A stretch of 54,850 bases of DNA, taken from the NCBI GenBank assembly GCA_020636695.1, contig JACJXJ010000008.1, positions 1 through 54,850 of the forward strand, in the 5' to 3' direction. The DNA is from Prevotellaceae bacterium. Lineage in GTDB: Bacteria > Bacteroidota > Bacteroidia > Bacteroidales > Paludibacteraceae. Under the pieces are notes generated by a model, which was given only the letters and a program-made list of their open reading frames with translations, had not been told where the DNA came from and did no database searches. Below are positions 1 through 9,121 of the stretch, in pieces; position 1 is the first letter of the stretch; every line of letters starts with the position of its first letter. Position numbers and translations under genes: made by a program.

Positions 1-2747
1 TACACGGCCGACACATTTCCTTTTTGCGCAGCTCGGTCGGTTCGCCACGTATAGTTCAAAATAGATTCGGCAAAACGTTTATCGGCATCACTCACCGAAG
101 ACGATTTCCATAAATCGGTGCCAACATAAGCACCACTCACCACCAACGCTCCGCCTTGCAAACAATAGTCAGTCAACGCCTTTTGCATAGATGGCGTGAA
201 GGTTTTAAAGTCCGCTGTCGTTCTATTTGTACCCAAAAACGACTGTTTTTGTTTTCCTAAAATGAAATCAACAGCTTTGTAATCGGCTAAATTAATGCAG
301 CGGTCTTCTACTGCCTCATTGCTACTCGACACAAACGAATAACCTGCTTTCACAAGTGATTTACCATGAACAAATGGATAATCAAATGTATTACCAGCGA
401 TGATTTCCGTCTCATAATCGCTGTTACTAGCTCCCCAACCAGGTGCATCGTCGTCACGCCAAGGTTCTAAACGCGAAAATTCATGTTGTGCACCTACATA
501 AGAAATGTTGCGTACGTAAGGCACTCCGGCATCCAACCAATCGGGAAATCCTGCAAAATCGCCAGACGAAAATCCTTCTGGAGCAGAAATTCGGTCGAAA
601 CCATTCACAACCAAAACGGTATGTGTGGCGCGACTATTTTTGCAAACCGACAAAATTTCAGAGGGAAAACTGGCGCCGCCATCGTTCACAGCTACCACTT
701 TGTAACTATAAAGTTTATCGGCTACAACAGGTAATTTGCAAGTCGTTTCATGTACCAAAACACCATTATCAAAACCGCCATCATCCACGCGCGTATATAC
801 CACGTAAGCGTTAGGAAAAGCCGTTGATTCGAGCGTATCGGTCACAGAACGCCAATTTAAAATAACGCTATCACCTGCTAACTGAGCAGAAAAATGACTG
901 ATAGGTAATGGTTGTACCACGTAAGGTGTGCCATTTTGAACGGACAAAAAGCGCAAAATACCTTTATAAATAGAGCGACAAACCGTAAATTGAAAACGTG
1001 GATCTAACCCAAACTGCATATCGGTAAAATTTTGATGCGACAGCAATTCGAGCAACATCGTTGGCACTTCTGGACGACGCGATTCGGCATACGACTTATT
1101 CCACAAACCACGGAATGACCAATTAGGATCGTACAATTTACGCATATCATTCACAATAGACATAGCTACCAAATCGGTTAAATCGCGAGACGCGTAACGC
1201 GATTGCCCATTGGGAAAGATTAATTTAGTATCTTCATTGGTTAATTGCGTCGTATAAATACCAAGTGTGCCCACAATGGTATCTTTTTTACAACCAGCAT
1301 CGCTATGAAAACCAAGTGCCAAGTCGATTGGAATGCCTAAGCCTGACTTATTGGGAACATTTACCGAACTTTGATTAAGCCAATTCACCCAAATTCCACG
1401 CGAAACATAATCATCCATGTAATCGTTAAATCCGTTGGAATAACGGTACACTTCGGTTGGTGCGCCAGCCCATTGCAACCAATAACGTCCAGCTTCGAGG
1501 TAACGAGCGCGACCAGAAGTTTGACATTCGGAAGTGGCAAAACAAGACAACATACGCGTGCTACGTGGCTTCACGGAATCGAGCAAACTGCTATCAGCCA
1601 AACAGCGCAACATATTACCCATGCCACCACCAAAACGAGCAGCATCGGCTACCACCAAACCACCAGAAACGCTTTGATTAGTCAAACTCACTTTTCCGAA
1701 ATCGGGACGTACGCCTTTTTTAAAATGAAACGTGCCTAAATAAATCCACGTGCCGCCGCCCATTTTTTGATTCACCGTAAATTCAGTCACGCCACCCGCA
1801 TGATGCACTTTATAATGCGCATCGGTAACGCTAGCTGTATCACTTTTATACGCTATTGCAACGGCATAATCACCATCGGCAGGAATATTGGGAATCCATT
1901 CAAAGGTGACATGAGAAACCGTGTCACTTTGAACCACACGACAAGTGCCTTCTTTAAACGGATTTTGAGTATCGTTGTAAACGGCTCGTTTATGAGCAAA
2001 ACCCAACGTATCTCGACATATAATAGCATGCGAATCGCATATTTCGCTATAAAACGAAGTGGTCACGGAGTCATCATTATCCACAATCACTTCGTGCGTT
2101 TGCGTATCGCGTTCACGAGGTAAAAACACATTGGCACCTGCATTTTCGAGCATCGGAAGCAAATAAGGCAACACATACGACATGGTAAATTTATCTTCCA
2201 CCGTTTCAAAAACACGTGCTCGTTGCCAACGCCAGCGATCGGTTCGTTGGTCGAAATACCAACCATGACCATGCCACAAGGCAATGTTGCGATTGGTTAA
2301 TCCTAAAGGAGCCAAATAGGGTTTAGACGTATTGGTAATAAAAGCCGAAGGCGTTTTATTGGTGAGCGACAAGCGCAAGGAATCGACCGCATTATTACGA
2401 TAAGCATTCGGAATGAGTGAAGAAATTGGCACCTCATCGGCATAAATAACTACCTTGTATTTCGGATAATTATCAGCTATCAGTTGAGCGACTTCGCTAT
2501 TCATGCGCTCAACTAATTCGGGACGAAAGGGAATAGAGCCAAAATAACCATTTGCAAACACACTAAACGTTTTAGTGCGTTTGTCGATATTAATACCTTT
2601 CAAATTGAAACGACCTAACGTTTGGTATTGAGTGGCATAACCATCCATCCATGTAGCGATGTCCGATTTTAATGCTTTTAAATTTACGCCAAAGACAGTC
2701 GTCGCCAGAAACAACGAGACAGCAAGCAACCATATCTTTTTTGTCAT
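1..2747 (-). CDS. Secreted N-acetylmuramoyl-L-alanine amidase-like protein with inserted golvesin-type domain (3' end cut by window)
   Basis: The reading frame stays open from an ATG at 2747 to the window edge, giving about 915 residues without a stop. A signal peptide covers roughly residues 1-20. Residues about 150-600 resemble a zinc amidase_3 fold: a GHG motif (His161), a Glu at 181 or 184, an F-H-S-D-A motif (His481) and an L-L-E-L-L-S motif (Glu567) match the order of the metal ligands and catalytic Glu. Between the second and third of these, residues about 222-372 read as a golvesin C-terminal-like beta domain, ending in V-V-A-D-A-A-R-F. A fibronectin type III-like stretch follows (about 606-705), then an alpha/beta domain I cannot name. 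Related Bacteroidales proteins are often labelled xanthan lyase; I see amidase motifs instead. A Bacteroidota promoter lies just upstream. Substrate is inferred. Confidence 0.75.
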   Translation of the reverse strand, partial: MTKKIWLLAVSLFLATTVFGVNLKALKSDIATWMDGYATQYQTLGRFNLKGINIDKRTKTFSVFANGYFGSIPFRPELVERMNSEVAQLIADNYPKYKVVIYADEVPISSLIPNAYRNNAVDSLRLSLTNKTPSAFITNTSKPYLAPLGLTNRNIALWHGHGWYFDQRTDRWRWQRARVFETVEDKFTMSYVLPYLLPMLENAGANVFLPRERDTQTHEVIVDNDDSVTTSFYSEICDSHAIICRDTLGFAHKRAVYNDTQNPFKEGTCRVVQSDTVSHVTFEWIPNIPADGDYAVAIAYKSDTASVTDAHYKVHHAGGVTEFTVNQKMGGGTWIYLGTFHFKKGVRPDFGKVSLTNQSVSGGLVVADAARFGGGMGNMLRCLADSSLLDSVKPRSTRMLSCFATSECQTSGRARYLEAGRYWLQWAGAPTEVYRYSNGFNDYMDDYVSRGIWVNWLNQSSVNVPNKSGLGIPIDLALGFHSDAGCKKDTIVGTLGIYTTQLTNEDTKLIFPNGQSRYASRDLTDLVAMSIVNDMRKLYDPNWSFRGLWNKSYAESRRPEVPTMLLELLSHQNFTDMQFGLDPRFQFTVCRSIYKGILRFLSVQNGTPYVVQPLPISHFSAQLAGDSVILNWRSVTDTLESTAFPNAYVVYTRVDDGGFDNGVLVHETTCKLPVVADKLYSYKVVAVNDGGASFPSEILSVCKNSRATHTVLVVNGFDRISAPEGFSSGDFAGFPDWLDAGVPYVRNISYVGAQHEFSRLEPWRDDDAPGWGASNSDYETEIIAGNTFDYPFVHGKSLVKAGYSFVSSSNEAVEDRCINLADYKAVDFILGKQKQSFLGTNRTTADFKTFTPSMQKALTDYCLQGGALVVSGAYVGTDLWKSSSVSDADKRFAESILNYTWRTDRAAQKGNVSAV

Positions 2748-2770
2748 ACCGAATAATTTATTTGAAACCT

Positions 2771-2801
2771 CAAAGATAACCTTTTCATGTTATTCTACCA
2801 A
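2771..2801 (-). promoter_or_regulatory. Bacteroidota-type promoter for the amidase-like gene
   Basis: On the minus strand, TTG (2799-2801) is followed after exactly 20 bases by TATCTTTG (2771-2778), matching the -33/-7 pattern of the Bacteroidota primary sigma factor. The ATG at 2747 lies about 24 bases downstream of the -7 box. Confidence 0.7.
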
Positions 2802-2835
2802 TGTATACGGCAAAAAATTTATTAACAAAGAATCG

Positions 2836-2866
2836 TTGTCAAAGCCGATTATTTTAGCTTAATTTG
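2836..2866 (+). promoter_or_regulatory. Probable promoter for the BadF-type kinase operon
   Basis: TTG (2836-2838), a 20-base spacer and TTAATTTG (2859-2866) lie 24 bases before the ATG at 2890. The -7 box has T instead of A at its second position, so it is a variant of TAnnTTTG. It is divergent from the promoter at 2771-2801. Confidence 0.5.
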
Positions 2867-2889
2867 CAGATTAAATAAATAAAAAGCAG

Positions 2890-3726
2890 ATGATTTTAAT
2901 AGCAGATAGCGGCTCCACATCTACTAACTGGGTTTTAGTGGAACACGGGAAGAGTATACAGTCATTATTTACACCAGGAATTAACCCGTTTTATCAGACA
3001 CCAGAAGAAATAGCTGGCGAAATTGCCACATTAACACTGAACGTAAAACCATCCAGTGTGAAAGCTATTTATTTTTATGGTGCAGGCTGCGTGGCCGACA
3101 AAATTGAAATGGTAAAACACGCTATTGCACAATCGTTTACACAATCTCAAATTTATGTAGAATCGGATTTAGTAGCAGCAGCGCGAGGCTTGTTACAACA
3201 TGAAGCTGGCATCGCTTGCATTTTGGGTACAGGTTCTAATTCCTGTTTTTACGATGGAAAAAATATTGTAAGCAATGTTTCGCCACTTGGTTTTATTTTA
3301 GGCGACGAAGGAAGCGGAGCGGTGTTAGGTAAGAAATTTATTGCCGATTGTTTAAAAAATCAACTACCTGAAGAGTTAAAAAACAAATTCCTCACCACAT
3401 TTGGATTAACAGCCAACGACATTATCAATCATGTTTACCGGAAACCGTTTCCAAATCGTTATCTGGCTCAGTTTACACCATTTTTAGCCGAAAACATGGC
3501 AGAACCAGCCATCTACAATTTAATATTTGACAGTTTTACGGACTTTTTTGTACGTAACGTCATGCAATATCCTAATTTTGAAGAATATCCCGTATCATTT
3601 GTGGGCTCTATAGCTTATTATTTCAAAGATATTTTGGAAGTGGTAGCCTTTGAACTCGGCATCACACTCGGCGAAATTAAGCAATCTCCGTTAGAAGGAT
3701 TGGTTGCATTTCATTCAACCCTTTAA
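2890..3726 (+). CDS. BadF/BadG/BcrA-type ATPase, N-acetylglucosamine kinase-like
   Basis: This 278-residue protein has the actin-like ATPase fold of the BadF/BadG/BcrA/BcrD and N-acetylglucosamine kinase family. The phosphate-1 loop is D-S-G-S-T-S-T-N (residues 6-13), the adenosine-side motif is G-T-G-S-N-S (113-118), and G-D-E-G-S-G-A-V-L-G-K (138-148) is typical of amino-sugar kinases. It probably phosphorylates N-acetylglucosamine or a related amino sugar in the cytoplasm, perhaps for cell-wall recycling; the exact sugar is inferred. It begins a run of closely spaced plus-strand genes; the next starts 12 bases after it stops. Confidence 0.8.
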   Translation: MILIADSGSTSTNWVLVEHGKSIQSLFTPGINPFYQTPEEIAGEIATLTLNVKPSSVKAIYFYGAGCVADKIEMVKHAIAQSFTQSQIYVESDLVAAARGLLQHEAGIACILGTGSNSCFYDGKNIVSNVSPLGFILGDEGSGAVLGKKFIADCLKNQLPEELKNKFLTTFGLTANDIINHVYRKPFPNRYLAQFTPFLAENMAEPAIYNLIFDSFTDFFVRNVMQYPNFEEYPVSFVGSIAYYFKDILEVVAFELGITLGEIKQSPLEGLVAFHSTL

Positions 3727-3737
3727 TAAAAAATTCG

Positions 3738-4346
3738 ATGAACCATAAAATAGCACAGTTCTTTTCATTCGCATTCATGCCGTTTTTAACGCCAGTTTAC
3801 GCCATTCTCATGTTGATGAATATGTGGTACGCGCGTCTGTTATTCGACGATCATGGACGTTTAATTATTGTGCTCAGCGTAGTGCTGTTTACCATGATTA
3901 TTCCAGCATTGGCTACCACGATTTTAATAAAAACGGGCATCGTTAGCGATTTGTATATCAAAAACCGCAAAGAACGCACATGGCCTTACATCATTACTTT
4001 TCTGTCGTATTTAGCTTGTATCCGTTTTTTTGTCTGGATTGGTATTGGCAAATGGGTCATTTTGATAGCACTAGGCACTACTGTTGGTTTAATGGTGATT
4101 TCGGTTGTCAATTTATGGTGGAAAATTAGTGCGCACATGAGTGGTATGGGAGGATTATGTGGTTCTATTTTTGCAGCATCATTTGTGTTTCACAGTAATC
4201 CCGTATGGCTTTTTATTAGCATTATTCTACTAAGTGGATTTGTCGCATGGAGCCGTTTAGAATTGAATGCACACACACCAGGACAGCTCACTGCAGGTTT
4301 TTTAGTAGGTTGTTTAGGAACATTTTTACCAATTTTATTGATGTGA
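3738..4346 (+). CDS. PAP2 superfamily-like integral membrane protein
   Basis: The 202-residue product is strongly hydrophobic with about five or six membrane segments. The sequence K-I-S-A-H-M-S-G (129-136) and the later S-R-x5-H-x3-Q (172-183) correspond to the PAP2 phosphatase motifs, but the final Asp of the standard motif is Gln here and the first motif is reduced. It may act on a lipid phosphate such as undecaprenyl pyrophosphate or be a non-catalytic relative. Its stop overlaps the start of dacB (ATGTGATGA), which implies translational coupling with cell-wall synthesis. Confidence 0.65.
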   Translation: MNHKIAQFFSFAFMPFLTPVYAILMLMNMWYARLLFDDHGRLIIVLSVVLFTMIIPALATTILIKTGIVSDLYIKNRKERTWPYIITFLSYLACIRFFVWIGIGKWVILIALGTTVGLMVISVVNLWWKISAHMSGMGGLCGSIFAASFVFHSNPVWLFISIILLSGFVAWSRLELNAHTPGQLTAGFLVGCLGTFLPILLM

Positions 4347-5740
4347 TGAAATCGAAACTACTTGCCATTCTAATTTGCTTTTGCAGTGTGCCGTTTATCA
4401 TGGCACACACCATTGACTTGCCAGTAGAATTGCAAAATGCTACTGTCAGTTTAATCGTAACAGACGTCGAAACTGGCAAAACCGTACTCGAACACCAATC
4501 GGCTCAAAGTGCTACGCCAGCGTCTATTACAAAGCTTATTACTACCGCTACCGCATTAGAATTATTAGGTCCCGATTTTAGATTCACCACCACCGTAGCT
4601 TACGATGGTACTTTAGTCGATGGCATTCTCAAAGGTAATTTATACATCATTGGTTCGGGTGACCCTACTCTTGGTTCAGCCTATTTTCAAGATGAAAATT
4701 GTTTAGCCAATTGGGCCGACAAACTTCAAAAACTAGGCATCAAAGAGATTCAAGGCGATATCGTTGCTGATGCGTTGCTATTTGATAAAGAGCCATTACC
4801 TGCTCGTTGGACTTGGGAAGATATAGGCAACTATTACGCTGCTGGCGTATATGGACTCTCTATATTTGACAATACAACGTACATCACGTTAAGTTCAAAA
4901 GAAATAGGTTCAACGCCTAAAATTATCGATATAAAACCAGCAAATATTGATTTAGAACTGAACAATTTCGTTAAAGTTACCGCCATAAAATCTGATAGCA
5001 CCTATTTGTATGGCATTCCATACGATTCGCATCGTGTACTGCGAGGAGCGATGCCTGCCAATCGTGCCAAATTTGTAATAAGAGGCGATATGCCCAATCC
5101 GCCACTCTATTTGGTACAACAATTAAAACGCGAATTGATTCAACGCGATATCACAGTAACAGGCACTGCCACAGATCAAATAACCTCTATTGAACGTCGC
5201 ACAACGCTCTTTACACATCAATCTCCGAAGTTGAGTGATATTTGTCGCATAACCAACTTTTTCAGTAATAATAATTACGCCGAACATCTTTTTAAACAAC
5301 TGGCTCTACAACGTAGTCCATTCGCAACAAACACGGATGCCAAAGATGTGATACTCAATTTTTGGCGCTCGAAAGGCATCAACATACAACCAGTTTTGCT
5401 CAACGATGGCAGTGGTTTATCGCCCATGGATGCGTTTCCTGCAGAATTTCTAAATGGCATTTTGGGTTATATGATTCGCAGTTCCAATTCACAACCGTTT
5501 CTCGAAAGCATCCCACGAACAGGCGTAGAAGGTACTGTCAAAAACTTTTTAACTGATCCTTCGATAACCGCTTGCGTTCGAGCCAAAAGCGGCAGCATGA
5601 CAGGCGTTCAAGCGTATGCTGGCTATATTCATAAACCAGATAACATCTACAGTTTTTGCATTATCATAAACCATTACAACGGTTCGCGAGCGCAATTACG
5701 TAAAACAATTGAAACATGGTTGTTGCCAATTCTGAAATAA
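4346..5740 (+). CDS. dacB: D-alanyl-D-alanine carboxypeptidase/endopeptidase (PBP4 family, S13)
   Basis: Penicillin-binding protein 4-type enzyme that trims or cleaves D-Ala in peptidoglycan in the periplasm. From the chosen ATG at 4346 the protein is 464 residues and begins with a signal peptide (about 1-20); the longer reading from 4247 would add 33 residues inside the upstream gene and hide the signal peptide. The three active-site motifs are present in order: S-I-T-K (Ser60, Lys63), S-N-N (307-309) and K-S-G (414-416). The large insert between motifs one and two is typical of the S13 family. The start overlaps the upstream stop and birA overlaps its 3' end by 25 bases, so the three genes are probably one operon. 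Confidence 0.93.
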   Translation: MKSKLLAILICFCSVPFIMAHTIDLPVELQNATVSLIVTDVETGKTVLEHQSAQSATPASITKLITTATALELLGPDFRFTTTVAYDGTLVDGILKGNLYIIGSGDPTLGSAYFQDENCLANWADKLQKLGIKEIQGDIVADALLFDKEPLPARWTWEDIGNYYAAGVYGLSIFDNTTYITLSSKEIGSTPKIIDIKPANIDLELNNFVKVTAIKSDSTYLYGIPYDSHRVLRGAMPANRAKFVIRGDMPNPPLYLVQQLKRELIQRDITVTGTATDQITSIERRTTLFTHQSPKLSDICRITNFFSNNNYAEHLFKQLALQRSPFATNTDAKDVILNFWRSKGINIQPVLLNDGSGLSPMDAFPAEFLNGILGYMIRSSNSQPFLESIPRTGVEGTVKNFLTDPSITACVRAKSGSMTGVQAYAGYIHKPDNIYSFCIIINHYNGSRAQLRKTIETWLLPILK

Positions 5741-6471
5741 GCCACATACATCTGCCCGAAGTTGACTCTACGAATGCTTGGTTACGAAATAACCTAACCC
5801 AGCAGCGCCATGGATTTGTGGTGTCGACCGACTACCAAACAAGCGGAAAAGGACAAGCTGCCAACAAGTGGGAATCGGAACGAGGAGCCAATTTACTGTT
5901 TAGTCTGTTATTAGAACCAACCAAAATTCCCGTTGAGCAACAATTTGTGTTGTCACAATTAATTTCCATTTCGATTGTCAACACGCTTCGCGAGGAATTG
6001 GATATGCCAGTTACTATCAAATGGCCCAATGATATTTATGTGGGCGACCAAAAATTGAGTGGAATTTTGATTGAAAATACCATCATGGATGGTCAATTAG
6101 CCAAAGCTATTGTTGGCGTTGGATTAAACGTAAACCAACAAATCTTTACAAGTGATGCTCCAAATCCAGTTTCGATGTATCAACTTCGCGGTAAAACTTT
6201 TGACCGTGATTCGCTTTTACAAAAACTGATTACCAATATATTGGTTGATTACGAACGATTTGACTTGAATCAATCGAGCCATTTACAAGCTACCTATTAC
6301 GAACTATTGTATCGCAACAGAGGTTATCATCGCTTCAAAACAGCCGAAGCAGAATTTGAAGCCGAAATTGACAGCGTTTTACCTACTGGACCAATTCGCC
6401 TGCGCACAAAAAAAGGCGAATACAAACTATTCGCCTTTAAAGAAGTACAATTCGTGATTACTTCTCGCTAG
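5716..6471 (+). CDS. birA: Biotin--[acetyl-CoA-carboxylase] ligase
   Basis: A 251-residue biotin protein ligase without the N-terminal DNA-binding domain, so it should act only as an enzyme attaching biotin to carboxylase carrier proteins and not as a repressor. D-S-T-N (17-20), the biotinyl-AMP loop S-G-K-G-Q-A-A-N-K-W (43-52), K-W-P-N-D-I (102-107) and K-L-S-G-I-L-I-E (113-120) are all visible. The loop deviates from the usual G-R-G-R-x-G-R-x-W. The gene starts 25 bases inside the end of dacB in another frame. Confidence 0.93.
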   Translation: MVVANSEISHIHLPEVDSTNAWLRNNLTQQRHGFVVSTDYQTSGKGQAANKWESERGANLLFSLLLEPTKIPVEQQFVLSQLISISIVNTLREELDMPVTIKWPNDIYVGDQKLSGILIENTIMDGQLAKAIVGVGLNVNQQIFTSDAPNPVSMYQLRGKTFDRDSLLQKLITNILVDYERFDLNQSSHLQATYYELLYRNRGYHRFKTAEAEFEAEIDSVLPTGPIRLRTKKGEYKLFAFKEVQFVITSR

Positions 6472-6524
6472 GAGTAAGTTTGAGAAAAATACAGTATTTA
6501 TAAACAAGAAAAGACAAGAAAGAT

Positions 6525-7412
6525 ATGACAGAGAACAAAGAATTGACCGCAGGGAAACGCATTGGAGCTATGTTGCTTGACCATATTGTTATGACTTTTG
6601 TTATAATGATTATAGCAATGCCAGCCATGATATCAGACATGGCGGACACTTTCAGTGATAAGCCTATCGCTCCGAAGGGAGCAATTGACTGGAGTCTAAT
6701 TTTAATGTGTTTTGGAATGGCATTATACTTTAACAAAGACATGATACAAGGGAAAAGTATCGCAAAAAGAGCCTTAAAGCAAGAAGTTGTTGACATTAAA
6801 ACAGGTGAAGTAGCCTCTGCATTAAAATGTTTTGTTAGAAATTTGACAATGGCAATTTGGCCAATTGAAGTCATTGTTGTTTTAATAAGTCCAGCAAGGA
6901 GAATTGGTGATTTTATAGCAGGAACAAGAGTAGAACTAATGACAGATGACAGAAATTCAAAACCAAAAGTTGATTTAAAAAAAGTTGCTATTTCATTGTC
7001 CCTTGGATTTATTATTCTATTCGCTGGTTCATTTTTATTCAAAGACAAACTAATTCTTGGAGATATTACAAGTAACGATCCTTCTTATATTCCTTCTTCG
7101 TACAACAAAGACTTATCATTACAATTAGAAAATCAATTAAATACCACACAATACCAATATCTTCGGAACACAGACATAAAAGTATATGACAACATTACGA
7201 ATGACAGTTTAAAGTTTATTGATGCATCATTTGATTTAAAAGAAGATTACATAGAAGACCCTTCATTTGAAAAGATTAAAACAGAAATCTTCAAATCTAT
7301 GTACGAGATTATCCCTAAGGAAAAGTTCATCCTAAAAGGCAAATTTATTTATGATGGGGGAAATACGAAGAAATGGACAGTAAACACGTATGATTGGAGA
7401 CAGATAAAATAA
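6525..7412 (+). CDS. RDD family membrane protein with C-terminal extension
   Basis: The 295-residue protein opens with an RDD domain: A-G-K-R-I-G-A-M-L-L-D-H (9-20) carries the conserved Arg and Asp in the first membrane helix, and A-R-R-I-G-D-F-I-A-G-T-R (about 123-134) closes the domain. A further hydrophobic segment (about 155-172) leads to an extracytoplasmic stretch of some 120 residues with no recognisable motif. RDD proteins have been linked to ion transport in some bacteria, but the role here is unknown. The gene is more AT-rich than its neighbours, with many AAA and ATT codons, which may mark an accessory gene. Confidence 0.7.
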   Translation: MTENKELTAGKRIGAMLLDHIVMTFVIMIIAMPAMISDMADTFSDKPIAPKGAIDWSLILMCFGMALYFNKDMIQGKSIAKRALKQEVVDIKTGEVASALKCFVRNLTMAIWPIEVIVVLISPARRIGDFIAGTRVELMTDDRNSKPKVDLKKVAISLSLGFIILFAGSFLFKDKLILGDITSNDPSYIPSSYNKDLSLQLENQLNTTQYQYLRNTDIKVYDNITNDSLKFIDASFDLKEDYIEDPSFEKIKTEIFKSMYEIIPKEKFILKGKFIYDGGNTKKWTVNTYDWRQIK

Positions 7413-7465
7413 AAATTAGTCCGCAACAAACTCTATAGTAGGATCTTGTATTATATCCGAAAAAC

Positions 7466-8332
7466 TTATGCCTTTGCTCCGTTTTGTATCGCCGTGTTAA
7501 TCCAATGGTCGGCAAGTTGTTTGGTGTCGGCGCCTAACGAACGAGCCAAGTATAAAGCCATCGCTAGTACCAGTACACAAAGTTCTTGAATTTGATCCAG
7601 ATTCTGCAACGTATCACATTGTTTTTGAATAGCTTCTTGAAGCAATATGCTGTGTTGTTGTATAAAATCAGCAGCGTTTTCGGAAGCATTTTCGATGTTT
7701 GGGAGCAACAATTTCTCGAGCCACTCTTCACCAATACGTTGTGCTAAATCATCAGGCGTTTCGTGGCTCATAGCGCGCCAAAGTGCCACCGTTTTATGCT
7801 CGGTCGATTCCGCCAATCCAGTTTCCAACAACAACATAAACGCAATATCGGCCAACGCCTGAACCACTTCCAAATAGGTGTCTTGTGCGTAAATAAAGGG
7901 CTCCGTTTTTTGACCTTGCAAATAGTCAGCTACCGTGAGTTTGGGCAATTGTTCCACTTCGGGACAACCATCCAAGCAAGGAAATTGCGTTCCCTCGAAA
8001 ATATAATATGCTTTCTCGTGCTCAATTTGTCGACCAAGAGGATACAAACGACAAGCCAAAGGCCTTCCAGCATGAACGCTGCAACCAAACCCTTCTACGT
8101 ATTGGCTACAAGCCGCCATGCCACGCCAACTGGTAGAGCCATTGAATTTGAGTTTAATGCCGCCTTGCTCGCCATATTGATCAAGAAATGCGCTTGGAGT
8201 CAGCTTCTTTGCAACTGCAAAACAGTGTATTTCGTAAGGATTTAGATAAACCTGCTTGCCATGACAGCAAATGCCCGAACGCGAGCAGGTGAGTGGCAGT
8301 ATTTGGTCGAGTTCTAATCGAGTGATAGTCAT
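7466..8332 (-). CDS. YkgJ-family cysteine-cluster protein
   Basis: The 288-residue cytoplasmic protein has the CxxxxxCC cluster of the YkgJ (zinc/iron-chelating) family: Cys16, Cys22 and Cys23, then Cys75, Cys84 (G-F-G-C-S-V-H), Cys94 (R-P-L-A-C-R) and Cys119/Cys123. The C-terminal half is helical and has no named domain. The family is thought to bind metal or an Fe-S cluster, but its function is not known. It lies 24 bases downstream of lpxH on the same strand, with a DUF59 Fe-S gene one further upstream, so a metal-related role is an inference from context. Confidence 0.8.
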   Translation of the reverse strand: MTITRLELDQILPLTCSRSGICCHGKQVYLNPYEIHCFAVAKKLTPSAFLDQYGEQGGIKLKFNGSTSWRGMAACSQYVEGFGCSVHAGRPLACRLYPLGRQIEHEKAYYIFEGTQFPCLDGCPEVEQLPKLTVADYLQGQKTEPFIYAQDTYLEVVQALADIAFMLLLETGLAESTEHKTVALWRAMSHETPDDLAQRIGEEWLEKLLLPNIENASENAADFIQQHSILLQEAIQKQCDTLQNLDQIQELCVLVLAMALYLARSLGADTKQLADHWINTAIQNGAKA

Positions 8333-8356
8333 TGATAAAATCGCTTAGTCAACAAA

Positions 8357-9097
8357 TTACTCAAAATTCTCAATAGCCATAGTCGTTCCATCAAACACAG
8401 CATACGAAAATTCACGCATAAAATCGCCAATAATCAGTACTTGTGTTTTGGATTGTAACATCAAATTGAGTACAATATGACGATGCCCAAACACATAAAA
8501 ATCAATAGGATGTTCCAAAGCGTGGTGCTTAGCAAATAGCACCAGCGGTTCTTTGTCTTCGCCCAAAAATTTCACATTATTTTGGTCGTGTTTACGTCTG
8601 TTGCTCTCGCTCCAACGAAAACCGAACGAAAGTCCCCACGAACTAGGAATCAACGAACGAAACAAGCGTTGGCAAGTTTTGTTGTGAAAAATGGAACGAA
8701 TAAAAGAAAACGAGCGACTTTTATCGCCTAAACCATCGCCATGCGCCAAGAAAAATTGTTTATCACCAAGTTCTACTGTCATAGGTGCCGTGTGAACGAT
8801 GAGTCCCAGTTCTTGTTCTAAATAACCAAATGTCCACAAATCGTGATTTCCAACAAAAAAATGAATAGGAATTCCTGATTCAGTAATTTCGCGCAATTTA
8901 CCCAACAAGCGGGTAAACCCTTTAGGAACTACCATTTTATATTCGAACCAAAAATCGAAAATGTCGCCCAGTAAAAAAATAGCTGTGGCATCAAGTTTGG
9001 CCATATCGAGCCAATCGACCAATTTTTGTTCGTGAGCGTGCGTGTCACTCACCACGCGTGTTCCCAAATGGGCATCTGACAAAAAGTAATATTTCAC
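8357..9097 (-). CDS. lpxH: UDP-2,3-diacylglucosamine diphosphatase
   Basis: Calcineurin-like metallophosphoesterase of 246 residues that cleaves UDP-2,3-diacylglucosamine to lipid X and UMP, the fourth step of lipid A synthesis, at the inner face of the inner membrane. The metal ligands are in place: S-D-A-H-L-G (Asp8, His10), G-D-I-F-D (Asp45), G-N-H-D (Asn84), A-H-G-D-G (His119) and G-H-R-H (205-207). The Bacteroidota LpxH-like type has the same length. lpxB lies about 17 kb away in this window, so the pathway is scattered. The gene is 24 bases downstream of the DUF59 gene. Confidence 0.88.
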   Translation of the reverse strand: MKYYFLSDAHLGTRVVSDTHAHEQKLVDWLDMAKLDATAIFLLGDIFDFWFEYKMVVPKGFTRLLGKLREITESGIPIHFFVGNHDLWTFGYLEQELGLIVHTAPMTVELGDKQFFLAHGDGLGDKSRSFSFIRSIFHNKTCQRLFRSLIPSSWGLSFGFRWSESNRRKHDQNNVKFLGEDKEPLVLFAKHHALEHPIDFYVFGHRHIVLNLMLQSKTQVLIIGDFMREFSYAVFDGTTMAIENFE

Positions 9098-9121
9098 AAC
9101 AGATAATTTTAATAATTGACT

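Noticed and set aside
443..2123. Several plus-strand open frames of 70-125 codons
   Set aside because: They run opposite to the continuous amidase-like reading frame and have no promoter or recognisable protein pattern.
4247..4345. N-terminal extension of dacB
   Set aside because: It lies in the coding region of the PAP2-like gene and would place the signal peptide in the interior; the ATG at 4346 is coupled to the upstream stop.
5832..6029. Minus-strand frame inside birA
   Set aside because: Shadow of a well-supported gene with all ligase motifs.
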